The notes under the pieces are model-generated. The model saw only the letters and a program-made list of their open reading frames with translations. It did not search any database and had not been told where the DNA came from. Below are positions 16,761 to 25,604 of a DNA stretch of 64,000 bases, piece by piece (the stretch's first letter is position 1; each line of letters starts with the position of its first letter). Made by a program: the position numbers and the translations under genes. Source of the DNA: Streptomyces koelreuteriae (GTDB lineage Bacteria > Actinomycetota > Actinomycetes > Streptomycetales > Streptomycetaceae); contig NZ_CP075896.1 in the NCBI RefSeq assembly GCF_018604545.1, forward strand, positions 6,076,001-6,140,000. The letters are read 5' to 3'.

Positions 16761-17909
16761 CTACTTGGCGACCGCTGCGGCGAGCTTGGACAGCGGCTCC
16801 GCGAGGGCGTTCACCGCGTCCGAGAGTTCCTTGCGGTCCGCCTTGCCGACCTTGTCGTACGAGGTGAAGTCGTAGGACGCGGTGTTCGGGCGGTACTTGT
16901 CGAGCAGGGTGTTCAGCGCCGCGAACTGCCGGTCCAGTTCCGTGACGAGGGCCGCGTCGTTCTCCTCGGCGACCGGCTTCAGCAGCTCGTACGACTGCTG
17001 CGCGCCCTCGACGTTGGCCTTGAAGTCGACCAGGTCGGTGTGCGAGTAGCGCTCCTCCTCGCCGGTGACCTTGCCGGTGGCGACCTCGTCGAGGAGTTCC
17101 TTGGCGCCGTTGGCCATCGAAGTGGGGGTGATCTCGGCCTTGCCGACCCGCTTCTGCCAGTCCTTCAGGTCGGTGATGAGCGTGTCGGCGAGTTCCTTCT
17201 CGCGGTCGCCGATCTTCTTGTCCTGCCAGAGGGCCTTCTCCAGGCGGTGCCAGCCGGTCCAGTCGGTGGCCGGGTCCTGGCCGTCCTCCAGGCCGTCCTC
17301 GCGGACGTCCACCTTCGGGTCGATGTCGCCGAAGGACTCGGCGACCGGCTCGGTGCGCTCCCAGCCGATGCGGGAGGGGGCGTACGCCTTCTTCGCGGCG
17401 TCGAGGTCGCCGTCCTTGACGGCCCGCGCGAACGCCTCGGCCTTGGGCAGCGTCTCGTCGGCCTGGGTCTGGGCGTAGGCGCGGTAGGCCGCGACGGCCT
17501 TGTCCAGGCGCGGGTCGCGCTGGACGGCCTTGCCGCCGGTGACCTTGACGGCCTGGCGGATGCCCTTGCCCTTCATGCCGGGCTTGCAGGCGATCTGGTA
17601 GTCGCCGGCCTTCACCTCGGCGGTGACGCGCTGCTCGGTGCCGGGGCCTATGTTCTCCCGCTCGGTGACCACACGGTCGTCGGGGAAGAGGACGTAGACC
17701 TCGGTGACCTTGGACCCCTTGTTCTCCACGGCCAGCTCGACGTGCCCGGCCGGGAACTCCTTCTTCGACACCTCGCACTTGTCGTCCGTCGCCGTGACGT
17801 GGACGACGCGGTCGCCGTCCTTCCCGCCGCCTTTCTCGGTGCAGCCGGTGACGGCGGTCAGGGCCGCCGCGACGGCGATCGCGACGGTGGCGGGTCTGAC
17901 GGGTCGCAT
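16761..17909 (-). CDS. efeO: EfeO, periplasmic iron-binding component
   Basis: The protein has 382 residues. A lipobox-like signal (AAALTAVTGC) suggests membrane anchoring. An N-terminal cupredoxin-like domain (VTATDDKCEVSKKEFPAGH to QIACKPGMKGKG) precedes the M75-type imelysin domain. The metal-site HxxE motif of that domain is visible in WTGWHRLEKALW. EfeO passes iron to EfeU. The start was set at ATG 17909 behind GGAG; an upstream ATG at 17954 lies within the iron box and is rejected. It is the first gene of the efe operon. Confidence 0.93.
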   Translation of the reverse strand: MRPVRPATVAIAVAAALTAVTGCTEKGGGKDGDRVVHVTATDDKCEVSKKEFPAGHVELAVENKGSKVTEVYVLFPDDRVVTERENIGPGTEQRVTAEVKAGDYQIACKPGMKGKGIRQAVKVTGGKAVQRDPRLDKAVAAYRAYAQTQADETLPKAEAFARAVKDGDLDAAKKAYAPSRIGWERTEPVAESFGDIDPKVDVREDGLEDGQDPATDWTGWHRLEKALWQDKKIGDREKELADTLITDLKDWQKRVGKAEITPTSMANGAKELLDEVATGKVTGEEERYSHTDLVDFKANVEGAQQSYELLKPVAEENDAALVTELDRQFAALNTLLDKYRPNTASYDFTSYDKVGKADRKELSDAVNALAEPLSKLAAAVAK

Positions 17910-17939
17910 GAGGGCTCCAGTGAAGGCAGGGCAGGCAGG

Positions 17940-17993
17940 GAAGGTGAGGCTCACCTAAGGCGCTCACCCCTAGGGCACATAAGGATTACCTAA
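17940..17993 (-). promoter_or_regulatory. Tandem iron boxes (DmdR/IdeR-type) in the efe promoter
   Basis: The sequence at 17940-17958 contains AGGTGAG-G-CTCACCT, a perfect 15-bp palindrome matching the actinobacterial iron-box consensus TTAGGTTAGGCTAACCTAA at 16 of 19 positions by hand count. A weaker site at 17975-17993 ends in TTACCTAA and matches about 12 of 19. Both lie 30-85 bases upstream of efeO, so the operon is expected to be repressed by an iron-loaded DmdR/IdeR protein. Confidence 0.8.
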
Positions 17994-18032
17994 GTGGCCC
18001 AAAATCGCCCTCATGAACCGGTCAAAGGAAGG

Positions 18033-18866
18033 TCAAAGGTCGCGTCTCGGGGTGATGAGGAGATCTTCGGTCCGAGGGTGCGGGAAGACCTCCACGGGCT
18101 GGTCGTAGACCTCGCTCAGCAGGCGTTCGGAGAAGACCTCGGCGGGCGGGCCGTCCGCCGCGACGCGACCGGCGCACAGGAGCGCGACCCGGTGCGCGTA
18201 GGCGGCGGCGAGACCCAGGTCGTGCACCACCACGACCACCGCGTCACCGGCGTGCGCCCTTGACCGGCACAGCCGCGGCACCAGCTCCTGGTGCCGCAGA
18301 TCGAGCGCCGCCGTCGGTTCGTCGAGCAGCAGGAGCGGGGCCTGCTGGGCGAGCACCCGGGCGAGCGCGACCCGGGCCCGCTCGCCGCCGCTGAGCGCGG
18401 AGAACGGGCGCGTGGCGAAGCCGGTGACCTCGGTGGCGGCCATGGCCTCGGCGACGGCCCGGTCGTCGTCGGCCGGGGTCGAGGCGGGGGAGGCGGCGTG
18501 CGGGGCGCGGCCCATGCGGACGACCTCCTCGACCGTGAAGGGGAAGGAGAGCGCCGCGGACTGCGGCAGCACCGCCCGGCGCAGGGCGAGATCGGGCGCG
18601 GGCCACTCAGCCGCCGGGCGGCCGTGGACGCGTACGACCCCCTCGGCGGCCGGGACATCGGCGGCCAGCGCGCTCAACAGCGTCGACTTTCCCGCCCCGT
18701 TGGGACCGACCAGGGCGAGGACCTCACCGGCGCGGACCGTGAGGTCGACGCCCTTCAGTACCTCGCGGGCCCCGAGCCGGACATACAGATCCTGGGTCTC
18801 GGCCAGGACATCGCCGGGCGACGGCCGGGCCGGGGGAGTGGGACGTCGGGTACGCAGGCGGATCAC
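18033..18866 (-). CDS. hmuV: Heme/iron ABC transporter ATP-binding protein (HmuV-like)
   Basis: The protein has 277 residues with a complete ABC ATPase set: Walker A GPNGAGKST, signature LSGGERARV and Walker B LLLLDEPTAALD. The switch His follows in VVVVHDLGLAA. Sequence around VLPQSAALSFPFTVEEVVRMGR is typical of heme (HmuV) and siderophore importers. The GTG start (18864-18866) overlaps the stop of the permease gene (GTGA), with GGAGG just upstream, so translation is coupled. It powers the partner FecCD-type permease. Confidence 0.88.
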   Translation of the reverse strand: MIRLRTRRPTPPARPSPGDVLAETQDLYVRLGAREVLKGVDLTVRAGEVLALVGPNGAGKSTLLSALAADVPAAEGVVRVHGRPAAEWPAPDLALRRAVLPQSAALSFPFTVEEVVRMGRAPHAASPASTPADDDRAVAEAMAATEVTGFATRPFSALSGGERARVALARVLAQQAPLLLLDEPTAALDLRHQELVPRLCRSRAHAGDAVVVVVHDLGLAAAYAHRVALLCAGRVAADGPPAEVFSERLLSEVYDQPVEVFPHPRTEDLLITPRRDL

Positions 18867-19948
18867 GCCCAGCCTCCTTGTCGGCGCCGGGTGCGGCGCA
18901 GCAGCCAGAAGAAGAACGGGCTGCCGAGCAGGGCCGTCAGCACCCCGAGGGGGAGTTCGGCGGGCGCGGCGACCGTACGGGCCGTCAGATCCGCCGCCAG
19001 CAGCACGAGCGCGCCGAGCAGCGCGCTGCCCGGGATCAGGAAGCGGTGACCGGGCCCTGCCAGCATGCGCAGCAGATGCGGGACCACCAGACCCACGAAC
19101 CCGATGATCCCGGAGACGCTCACCGCCGCCGCGGTCAGCAGCGCGATGACGAGGACCAGCACGATCCGCAGCCGCTCCACCTCCACGCCCAGATGCCGGG
19201 CGGGCCGCTCACCGAGGGACAGGAGGTCCAGGCGGCGGGAGTACAGGGGCGCGACCGCCAGGCCGAGGACCGCGCACGGCAGGACCGCCAGCACCTTCGG
19301 CCAGGTCGCCTGGGAGAGCGAGCCCAGCTGCCAGAACGCGATCTGGTTGACCGCCGCCGTGTCCGCGAAGAACAGGAACAGGCCGATCAGCGCCCCCGCG
19401 AAGGCGTTCACCGCGATACCGGTGAGGATCAGCGTCACCACCTCCGTACGGCCGCCCGAACGCGACACCGCGTAGACGAGCAGGACCGTCGCCAGACCGG
19501 AGACGAAGGCGAAGACGGACACCGTCCAGGTGCCGAGGACGTTCACCCCGAGGGCGATCGCCCCGACCGCGCCGACCGCCGCGCCCGAGGAGACCCCGAT
19601 GACACCCGGCTCGGCGAGCGGGTTGCCGAACACGCCCTGCATCAGCGCGCCCGCGCAGCCCAGCGAGGCGCCGACCAGCAGGGCCAGCACGATCCGCGGG
19701 AACCGCACGTTCCACAGCACCGACTCGGCCACCCGGTCCAGCTCCCCGCCGCCCAGCCCCAGCCGGTGCTGCACGGAGGCGAGGACGTCACCGACCGGGA
19801 CGGGATAGGCGCCGGTGCCGGCGGCGACCGGGACCAGGACGAGAAGGGCCGAGACCAGCCCGGCGGTCAGCAGCCAGGCCGTCGTACGGCGTCTTCGGGG
19901 CGGGACCTCGGGCGGGGCGCTCGTGGTGGGCCTCTCCAGGACGGTCAT
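18863..19948 (-). CDS. hmuU: FecCD-type heme/iron ABC transporter permease (HmuU-like)
   Basis: The protein has 361 residues and about ten membrane helices. The FecCD/BtuC signature is clear in RFPRIVLALLVGASLGCAGALMQG and NPLAEPGVIGVSSGAAVGA. Later come SVSGIIGFVGLVVPHLLRML and the final LGVLTALLGSPFFFWLL. It forms the channel for heme or ferric siderophore uptake with the downstream ATPase. No substrate-binding lipoprotein gene is adjacent: the next gene is a divergent PhzF-like gene. An iron-box half (AGGTAAGGCT on the coding strand, 19951-19960) lies directly before the start codon. Confidence 0.88.
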   Translation of the reverse strand: MTVLERPTTSAPPEVPPRRRRTTAWLLTAGLVSALLVLVPVAAGTGAYPVPVGDVLASVQHRLGLGGGELDRVAESVLWNVRFPRIVLALLVGASLGCAGALMQGVFGNPLAEPGVIGVSSGAAVGAVGAIALGVNVLGTWTVSVFAFVSGLATVLLVYAVSRSGGRTEVVTLILTGIAVNAFAGALIGLFLFFADTAAVNQIAFWQLGSLSQATWPKVLAVLPCAVLGLAVAPLYSRRLDLLSLGERPARHLGVEVERLRIVLVLVIALLTAAAVSVSGIIGFVGLVVPHLLRMLAGPGHRFLIPGSALLGALVLLAADLTARTVAAPAELPLGVLTALLGSPFFFWLLRRTRRRQGGWA

Positions 19949-20012
19949 CCAGCCTTACCTGCGCTCTCTGTCGGTCGTCGTGGCGGTGAAGGTTCAAGGC
20001 AGAATTGCCCTC

Positions 20013-20657
20013 GTGACTGACTACGACGTACTCCGTGTCTTCTGCGGGCCGCGCGGTGGATACGGCAATGAACTCGGGGTCGTTCGCGAGGGTTCGGTGC
20101 TGCCCGGGGAGAGCGAGCGGCAGGAGTTCGCCGCGAAACTCGGCTTCAGCGAGACCGTGTTCGTCGACGATCCCGAGCGCGGCGTGATCGACATCTACAC
20201 GCCGACCCTGCGGCTGCCCTTCGCCGGGCACCCCTGCGTCGGGACGGCGTGGCTGCTCGACGTGCCCGAACTGGTCGTCCCCGCCGGGGTGGTCGGGGCC
20301 CGGCAGGACGGCGAGTTCTGCTGGATCGAGGCGCGGGCGGAGTGGGTGCCGCCGCGCACCCTGCGGCAGTACGGCAGCGCCGCCGAGGTCGACGATCTGG
20401 CCGTACCGCCGCCGGGGGAGTGGGTCTACGCCTGGGCCTGGGAGGACGAGCCCGCCGGCCGGATCCGCGCCCGGGCCTTCCCCGGCCGCGGCGACGGCAT
20501 CGACGAGGACGAGGCGACCGGGGCGGCCGCCCTGCTGCTCACCGACCGGCTGGGCCGGGCCCTCAACATCACCCAGGGCGCCGGCTCCCAGCTCCTGACC
20601 GCACCCCAGCCGGGCGGCTGGACCGAGGTCGGCGGCCGGGTCCACCTCGAACGCTGA
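20013..20657 (+). CDS. PhzF family isomerase/epimerase-like protein
   Basis: The protein has 214 residues. It begins VTDYDVLRVFCGPRGGYGNELGVV, where GNELGVV carries the acidic catalytic residue of the PhzF family. LRLPFAGHPCVGTAWLL and the C-terminal EDEATGAAALLLTDRLGR are the other two family hallmarks. PhzF-type enzymes catalyse isomerisation in phenazine synthesis or act as epimerases, but most members have unknown substrates. It is shorter than the usual 260-300 residues. The GTG at 20013 was chosen because similarity starts there. It is divergent from the heme permease, with a shared iron-box half between them, and convergent with heme oxygenase. Confidence 0.8.
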   Translation: MTDYDVLRVFCGPRGGYGNELGVVREGSVLPGESERQEFAAKLGFSETVFVDDPERGVIDIYTPTLRLPFAGHPCVGTAWLLDVPELVVPAGVVGARQDGEFCWIEARAEWVPPRTLRQYGSAAEVDDLAVPPPGEWVYAWAWEDEPAGRIRARAFPGRGDGIDEDEATGAAALLLTDRLGRALNITQGAGSQLLTAPQPGGWTEVGGRVHLER

Positions 20658-20678
20658 ACCGACGGAGCTCTCCCGGCC

Positions 20679-21326
20679 CTACGCCGTCAGCGGGAACTCC
20701 GCGCCCAGCTCCTCGAACACCGCGTTGTTCAGCGCGTACGCCCGCTTGCACTCGGCCACGACCCGCTGCCGCTCCAGCTCGTCACCGGGCACCGCGTCCA
20801 GCAGTGCGCTGTAACTCCGCTTGAAGGCGGCCGGGTTGGAGATCTGCTCGAAGACGTAGAAGCGGACCCCGTCGCCCTTCTTCGGGAAACCCCACGCCTT
20901 CTCGGCCGTGTCGCGGATGATCTGCCCGCCGGAGAGGTCGCCGAGGTAGCGGGTGTAGTGGTGGGCGACATAGCCGGCCGGCCAGTCGCGGGCGCACTCG
21001 GTGATCCGCTCCGCGTACTCCAGCGTGGCCGGCAGCGCGCTGATGCCCGACCGCCAGCCGGGGCCGCGCAGATACTCCAGGTCCTGCTCCAGCGAGGCCA
21101 TACGGAACAGCTCCGGGCGGACGAACGGTCCGGCCACCGGATCCGCCGTGAGCCGCGCGGCCGCCGACTCCAGTGCCCCGTACACGAACCACAGCTGCTC
21201 CGTGTAGCGCGCGAACGCGTCGACGCCGAGTTTGCGCCCCAGCAGGTCGCTCATGAAGGTCGAGCCCCTGACCTCCTCGTGCTGCTCTCGGGAAGCCGTC
21301 CGAATGAGGGTCGAGAAGGAATCCAT
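20679..21326 (-). CDS. Biliverdin-producing heme oxygenase
   Basis: The protein has 215 residues and the all-helical heme oxygenase fold. The proximal heme ligand is His16 (SREQHEEVRGS). The distal-helix glycine motif is GDLSGGQIIRDTAEKAWGF, preceded by the conserved HHYTRYL. It splits heme to biliverdin, carbon monoxide and ferrous iron, completing the use of imported heme. The gene is preceded by a near-consensus iron box at 21340-21358, about 14 bases before the start codon, so it should be induced when iron is scarce. Confidence 0.94.
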   Translation of the reverse strand: MDSFSTLIRTASREQHEEVRGSTFMSDLLGRKLGVDAFARYTEQLWFVYGALESAAARLTADPVAGPFVRPELFRMASLEQDLEYLRGPGWRSGISALPATLEYAERITECARDWPAGYVAHHYTRYLGDLSGGQIIRDTAEKAWGFPKKGDGVRFYVFEQISNPAAFKRSYSALLDAVPGDELERQRVVAECKRAYALNNAVFEELGAEFPLTA

Positions 21327-21339
21327 GGGCGATACTTTC

Positions 21340-21358
21340 TATGGTTAGGCTAACCTAA
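21340..21358 (-). promoter_or_regulatory. Iron box upstream of heme oxygenase
   Basis: TATGGTTAGGCTAACCTAA matches the iron-box consensus at 17 of 19 positions by hand, with a perfect 13-bp palindromic core GGTTAG-G-CTAACC. It is a likely DmdR/IdeR operator for the heme oxygenase gene. Confidence 0.85.
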
Positions 21359-21432
21359 GTCAATAGCCTTTCCGACCTGTTGTCGGTAACCTTCCCGACG
21401 CGCTGTCGGTAAAAACCTGCCGAAGGCAAGCG

Positions 21433-21464
21433 AACGGCCCGCCCTCCGAGGGGAGCGGGCCGTT
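21433..21464 (-). terminator. Terminator of map
   Basis: A perfect 10-bp stem (AACGGCCCGC with GCGGGCCGTT) surrounds a 12-base loop and starts 20 bases past the map stop codon. Confidence 0.7.
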
Positions 21465-21483
21465 TCATGGGGTGTGTGGGGCG

Positions 21484-22341
21484 CTACGGCAGCGTGAGGA
21501 TCTCCGCGCCCGTGTCCGTCACCACGAGCGTGTGCTCGAACTGGGCCGTCCGCTTGCGGTCCTTCGTCACGACCGTCCAGCCGTCGTCCCACATGTCGTA
21601 CTCGTGCGTCCCGAGCGTCAGCATCGGCTCGATCGTGAACGTCATCCCGGGCTGGATCACGGTCGTCGCGTGCGGGCTGTCGTAGTGCGGGATGATCAGG
21701 CCCGAGTGGAACGAGCTGTTGATGCCGTGGCCGGTGAAGTCCCGGACCACCCCGTAGCCGAAACGCTTCGCGTACGACTCGATGACCCGGCCGATGATGT
21801 TGATCTGCCGGCCCGGGCGGACCGCCTTGATCGCGCGAGTCAGGGACTCCCGCGTCCGCTCCACCAGCAGCCGCGACTCCTCGTCGACCTCGCCCACCAG
21901 GTACGTCGCGTTGTTGTCGCCGTGCACGCCGCCGATGTACGCCGTCACGTCGAGGTTGATGATGTCGCCGTCACGCAGGACGGTGGAGTCCGGGATGCCG
22001 TGGCAGATGACCTCGTTGACCGAGCTGCACAGCGACTTCGGGAAACCGCGGTAGCCCAGCGTCGAGGGATAGGCGCCGTGGTCGCACATGTATGCGTGCG
22101 CCACCTTGTCCAGCTCGTCCGTGGTCACCCCGGGGGCGATCAGCTTCGCGGCCTCCGCCATTGCCCGGGCGGCGATCCGGCCGGCGACGCGCATCGCCTC
22201 GATCGTCTCGGGGGTCTGCACCTCCGGACCGGTGTACGGCGTCGGCGCGGGCTTGCCGACGTACTCGGGGCGACGGATGTTTCCGGGCACGGGACGGGTG
22301 GGGGACAGCTCCCCCGGGACGAGCAGCGACTGGCCAGACAT
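21484..22341 (-). CDS. map: Type I methionine aminopeptidase
   Basis: The protein has 285 residues. All metal ligands of the pita-bread fold are visible: two Asp residues in NLDVTAYIGGVHGDNNATY, His in VVRDFTGHGI, Glu in FTIEPML and Glu in AQFEHTLVV. It removes the initiator methionine from new proteins. Length and the roughly 40-residue N-terminal extension with PEYVGKPAPTP resemble the longer actinobacterial isoform. ATG 22341 (MSGQSLLVPG) was selected; a longer open frame upstream is not conserved-looking. Confidence 0.93.
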   Translation of the reverse strand: MSGQSLLVPGELSPTRPVPGNIRRPEYVGKPAPTPYTGPEVQTPETIEAMRVAGRIAARAMAEAAKLIAPGVTTDELDKVAHAYMCDHGAYPSTLGYRGFPKSLCSSVNEVICHGIPDSTVLRDGDIINLDVTAYIGGVHGDNNATYLVGEVDEESRLLVERTRESLTRAIKAVRPGRQINIIGRVIESYAKRFGYGVVRDFTGHGINSSFHSGLIIPHYDSPHATTVIQPGMTFTIEPMLTLGTHEYDMWDDGWTVVTKDRKRTAQFEHTLVVTDTGAEILTLP

Positions 22342-22399
22342 GCCAGCGAGTCTAACCAGCGCCCATGGGGGAACATGTCGATGGCGAGAGGAGCTGGTC

Positions 22400-22630
22400 A
22401 TGGCCCTGTTCAAGAAGCGCACGGTCGGCAAGCCGGGCGAGTGGTACTACTGCCTGGAGCACAAGAAGGTCGAAGAGGGGCCGGAGTGCCCCAACAAGGA
22501 CCGTTTCGGGCCGTACGCCTCCCGCCCGGAGGCCGAACACGCGATGGCGACCGCCCGCGAGCGCAACCTCCAGTGGGAGAACGACCCCAAGTGGCACGAC
22601 GCCCCGACGGGCGGCCGGGAAGAGGACTGA
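22400..22630 (+). CDS. Small SPOR-like protein
   Basis: The protein has 76 residues, is hydrophilic and contains two cysteines. It begins MALFKKRTVGKPGEWYYCLE and contains DRFGPYASRPEAEHAMATAR, which resembles half of a SPOR repeat (a peptidoglycan-binding fold). Proteins of this kind are annotated as SPOR-domain proteins in Streptomyces without known function. A strong GAGAGGAG precedes the ATG. It is divergent from map and its stop directly abuts the stop of the convergent MFS gene. Confidence 0.8.
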   Translation: MALFKKRTVGKPGEWYYCLEHKKVEEGPECPNKDRFGPYASRPEAEHAMATARERNLQWENDPKWHDAPTGGREED

Positions 22631-23941
22631 TCACGCCTCGGCGGCCACAGCGGCGGCTGCGCGTTTCTCGCGCAGCCGCACCGCGTGCTCGTTGCTTCGC
22701 ACGTCGTACGTCATGAGCCTCGGCAGGCACACCGCCAGCAGCGCCACCGCGCCCACGCACAGCAGCCCGCCGGACCAGACCGACGTCCGCACTCCCAGCC
22801 AGGCCGCGAAACCGCCGCTGCGCATCTGACCGACCGTCGGTCCGACCGAGTACGACAGCAGCTCGATCCCGGCCAGACGGCCGCGCAGCTCGTCCGGGAT
22901 CGTCTGGTTCCACATGGCCGCGCGGAAGACGCCGCTGACCATGTCGGCGCCGCCGGCGAGGGTCAGGAACAGCAGCACCAGCCACACATTGCCGACGACC
23001 CCGGCGCCCGCGATGGCCAGGCCCCACAGTGCGGCCGCCAGCACCACCATCCGGCCGTGCCGGTGCACCCGCGAGGTCCATCCGCTGGTCAGGCTCACCA
23101 GCAGGGCCCCCGCCGGGACCGCCGCGTACATCAGCCCCAGTGACCACTGCGCGTCCAGCTCGTCCGCCAGGAACGGCAGCAGGGCGAGCGGCATCGCCAG
23201 GAACATCGCGGCCAGGTCGACGGCGTAGGTCCCCAGGAGTTCCTTGCGGCTCCACGCGTAGCGGGCGCCCTCGGCGATGGCCCGCAGCGAGGGCTTCACC
23301 GCCTCGTGGGAGGCCGGCGAGGCCGCGATGCGCGTGATCAGCACCACGGACACGACGAACGTGGCCAGGTCGGCGCCGTACGCCCAGCCGACACCGGCGT
23401 AGGCGACCACCACCCCCGCCAGCGCCGGGCCCGCGACGCCGCCGACCGTCCAGCGCAGCGAGTTCAGGGAGGCCGCCGCCGGCAGATGTTCGTAGGCCAC
23501 GATCCGCGGCCACAGCGAGTCGAGTGCGGGCCGTTGCACGGACACCAGGGCGGAGGACAGGGCGGCGACGACGTACAGCGGCCAGACAGCGGGCCGCGGA
23601 AGCAGCGCGTTGGCCAGCAGCACCACGCTGAGCAGCCCCTGCCCCGCCTCCGTCCACAGGATCAGCTTCCGTTTGTCCCAGGCGTCGGCGAGAGCCCCGC
23701 CGTACAGCCCGAACACGACCAGCGGCACCAGTTCCACGGCCCCGATGGCCCCGACCGCCGCCGCCGACTCCGTCAGCTCCTTCAGCTGCACGGGCAGTGC
23801 GACGAACGTCAGGAACGTCCCGAAGTTGGTGATCAGCCCCGAGACCCACAGCCGCCGGAAGTCGGCGGAGGCCCGCCAGGGGGACAGGTCGGGGAGCATG
23901 GCGCGGAGGCCGGAAGAACGTTCGGGGAGGTCGTCGGTCAC
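22631..23941 (-). CDS. MFS transporter (EntS/multidrug-exporter type)
   Basis: The protein has 436 residues with 12 predicted helices. The N-terminus (WRASADFRRLWVSGLITNFGT), GLYGGALADAWDKRKLIL (motif A) and the central loop with WNQTIPDELRGRLAGIELL are typical of the MFS_3/EntS-like exporters. Relatives export siderophores or macrolides. The substrate here is not indicated by neighbours, although a block of iron genes lies a few kilobases away. No obvious regulator is adjacent. Confidence 0.85.
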   Translation of the reverse strand: MTDDLPERSSGLRAMLPDLSPWRASADFRRLWVSGLITNFGTFLTFVALPVQLKELTESAAAVGAIGAVELVPLVVFGLYGGALADAWDKRKLILWTEAGQGLLSVVLLANALLPRPAVWPLYVVAALSSALVSVQRPALDSLWPRIVAYEHLPAAASLNSLRWTVGGVAGPALAGVVVAYAGVGWAYGADLATFVVSVVLITRIAASPASHEAVKPSLRAIAEGARYAWSRKELLGTYAVDLAAMFLAMPLALLPFLADELDAQWSLGLMYAAVPAGALLVSLTSGWTSRVHRHGRMVVLAAALWGLAIAGAGVVGNVWLVLLFLTLAGGADMVSGVFRAAMWNQTIPDELRGRLAGIELLSYSVGPTVGQMRSGGFAAWLGVRTSVWSGGLLCVGAVALLAVCLPRLMTYDVRSNEHAVRLREKRAAAAVAAEA

Positions 23942-24041
23942 GAAGGGTCATGGTCGGGGGAGGGGCGCGGGCGGGCAACTGCTTTTCGGGGCTCGGTTGC
24001 TCATCGCGCGGGAGACGCGCGGGAGACGCACGCGGGAGTCG

Positions 24042-24653
24042 TCACCAGCGGGCCGGCGGGGGCGCCGTCAGGTTGTCCGCCAGTCGGGACAGCCTGTCCC
24101 TGAGGCGCCGGGGGCCTCGCGCGGGGGCCGGTAGCGCGTTCTCCCCGGCTGCCGCGCTGACCAGGTGCTGGACCGTGTCCAGGTCCAGTTCCGCGCCGGT
24201 GGGGACGGACAGGGACTCGTGGGCCATCGCCGGAAGTTCGCCCGCGTCGGGGCCGAGGGCGAGGACCGTCGCCCCGGCGCGACGGGCGTCGGACACGCGT
24301 TCAAGGAGTGGTGCGGCGGGTCCGGGTCCCTCGGGGGACACCACGAGCAGCGTCTCGCCCCGCCGGGCCGCCTCCAGCCGTCCCAGGCCGACCGCGAGGT
24401 GCGCCGGGTCGCAGGCGCGGGCGTCGTGCCGTACCAGCGTCGGGGCCAGCTCCGGTGTGCCCGACCAGGCGGCCTCGTCCACGAGGTGCGCGGCCAGGTG
24501 CCACGGCTCGTACTCCGGGGTGCCGACGAGCAGCAGCCCGCCCCCGTGCGACACCACCGACCCCCGCAGCGCCCCGGCGAACCTCCGCGTGGCGCCCAGC
24601 CACTCGGTCCCGGCGAGCACTTCCCGCAGCAGCGCGACCCGTACGGCATCCAT
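24042..24653 (-). CDS. SIS-like domain protein of unknown function
   Basis: The protein has 203 residues. The pattern GETLLVVSPEGPGPAAPLLE followed by ARRAGATVLALGPDAGEL and ESLSVPT resembles the second half of a SIS (sugar isomerase) fold, where SxxG-type loops bind phosphosugars. The N-terminal part (GGGLLLVGTPEYEPWHLAAHL) fits the first strand. No catalytic residues can be assigned with confidence. The start at ATG 24653 was chosen because the long upstream extension is Pro/Arg-rich. It is divergent from npdG by 148 bp. Confidence 0.65.
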   Translation of the reverse strand: MDAVRVALLREVLAGTEWLGATRRFAGALRGSVVSHGGGLLLVGTPEYEPWHLAAHLVDEAAWSGTPELAPTLVRHDARACDPAHLAVGLGRLEAARRGETLLVVSPEGPGPAAPLLERVSDARRAGATVLALGPDAGELPAMAHESLSVPTGAELDLDTVQHLVSAAAGENALPAPARGPRRLRDRLSRLADNLTAPPPARW

Positions 24654-24801
24654 GGAGCCGCATCCTGCCCGAGCCGGTCGCGGGTGCGGAGGAAGTCTCC
24701 ACGGATTCGCCCGGCCCGGGCAGTTGGGTCGCTCACCCGTGCCATGAGGGAACGGCTGGGGGAGACATCGGCGGCACGGGCACGGACGTAGAGTCGGGGC
24801 C

Positions 24802-25521
24802 ATGACCTCTACCGACAGTGCTGCCACCGACAACGCCCAGAAGGCCCCCGCCAAGGACCCCTGGGACCTGCCCGACGTCTCCGGACTCGTCGTCGGTGTG
24901 CTCGGCGGGACCGGGCCCCAGGGCAAGGGCCTCGCCTACCGGCTGGCCCGGGCCGGCCAGAAGGTGATCATCGGCTCGCGGGCCGCCGAGCGCGCCCAGG
25001 CGGCGGCCGGGGAACTCGGACACGGCATCGAGGGCGCCGACAACGCCGAGACCGCGCGCCGCAGCGACATCGTGATCGTCGCCGTGCCGTGGGACGGCCA
25101 CGGCAAGACCCTCGAATCCCTGCGCGAGGAACTGTCCGGCAAGCTCGTCGTCGACTGCGTCAACCCGCTCGGCTTCGACAAGAAGGGCGCCTACGCCCTC
25201 AAGCCCGAGGAGGGCAGCGCCGCCGAGCAGGCCGCCGCCCTGCTGCCGGACTCCCGCGTCACGGCCGCCTTCCACCACCTGTCGGCCGTGCTCCTCGAGG
25301 ACCCGGAGATCGAGCAGATCGACACCGACGTGATGGTGCTCGGCGAGGTCCGGGCCGACGTCGAGATCGTCCAGGCGCTCGCCGGCCGTATCCCCGGGAT
25401 GCGCGGCATCTTCGCGGGGCGGCTGCGCAACGCCCACCAGGTGGAGTCGCTGGTGGCGAACCTGATCTCCGTGAACCGCCGCTACAAGGCACACGCCGGG
25501 CTGCGCGTCACCGACGTGTGA
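24802..25521 (+). CDS. npdG: NADPH-dependent F420 reductase
   Basis: The protein has 239 residues. The NADP-binding Rossmann loop is VVGVLGGTGPQGKGLAYRLARAG. IGSRAAERAQAA follows as the NADP-phosphate site and DIVIVAVPWDGH as the F420-side strand. The C-terminal part (FAGRLRNAHQVESLVANLISVN) is typical of NpdG/FNO. The enzyme transfers hydride between NADPH and the deazaflavin coenzyme F420, supplying reduced F420 to F420-dependent oxidoreductases. A likely user of flavin-type cofactor, the pyridoxamine-oxidase-fold protein, lies at 57.6 kb. Confidence 0.93.
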   Translation: MTSTDSAATDNAQKAPAKDPWDLPDVSGLVVGVLGGTGPQGKGLAYRLARAGQKVIIGSRAAERAQAAAGELGHGIEGADNAETARRSDIVIVAVPWDGHGKTLESLREELSGKLVVDCVNPLGFDKKGAYALKPEEGSAAEQAAALLPDSRVTAAFHHLSAVLLEDPEIEQIDTDVMVLGEVRADVEIVQALAGRIPGMRGIFAGRLRNAHQVESLVANLISVNRRYKAHAGLRVTDV

Positions 25522-25604
25522 GCCGGTGAGGCCGATGGGGGACACTGGACGGCACCAGCAGTGACCGTATGACCCGCAGTGTCCCCCGACAGGAGCCGAC
25601 CGCC

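Noticed and set aside
17909..17954. Longer EfeO start at 17954
   Set aside because: That codon lies inside the iron box, has no ribosome binding site, and the added residues break the lipoprotein signal layout.
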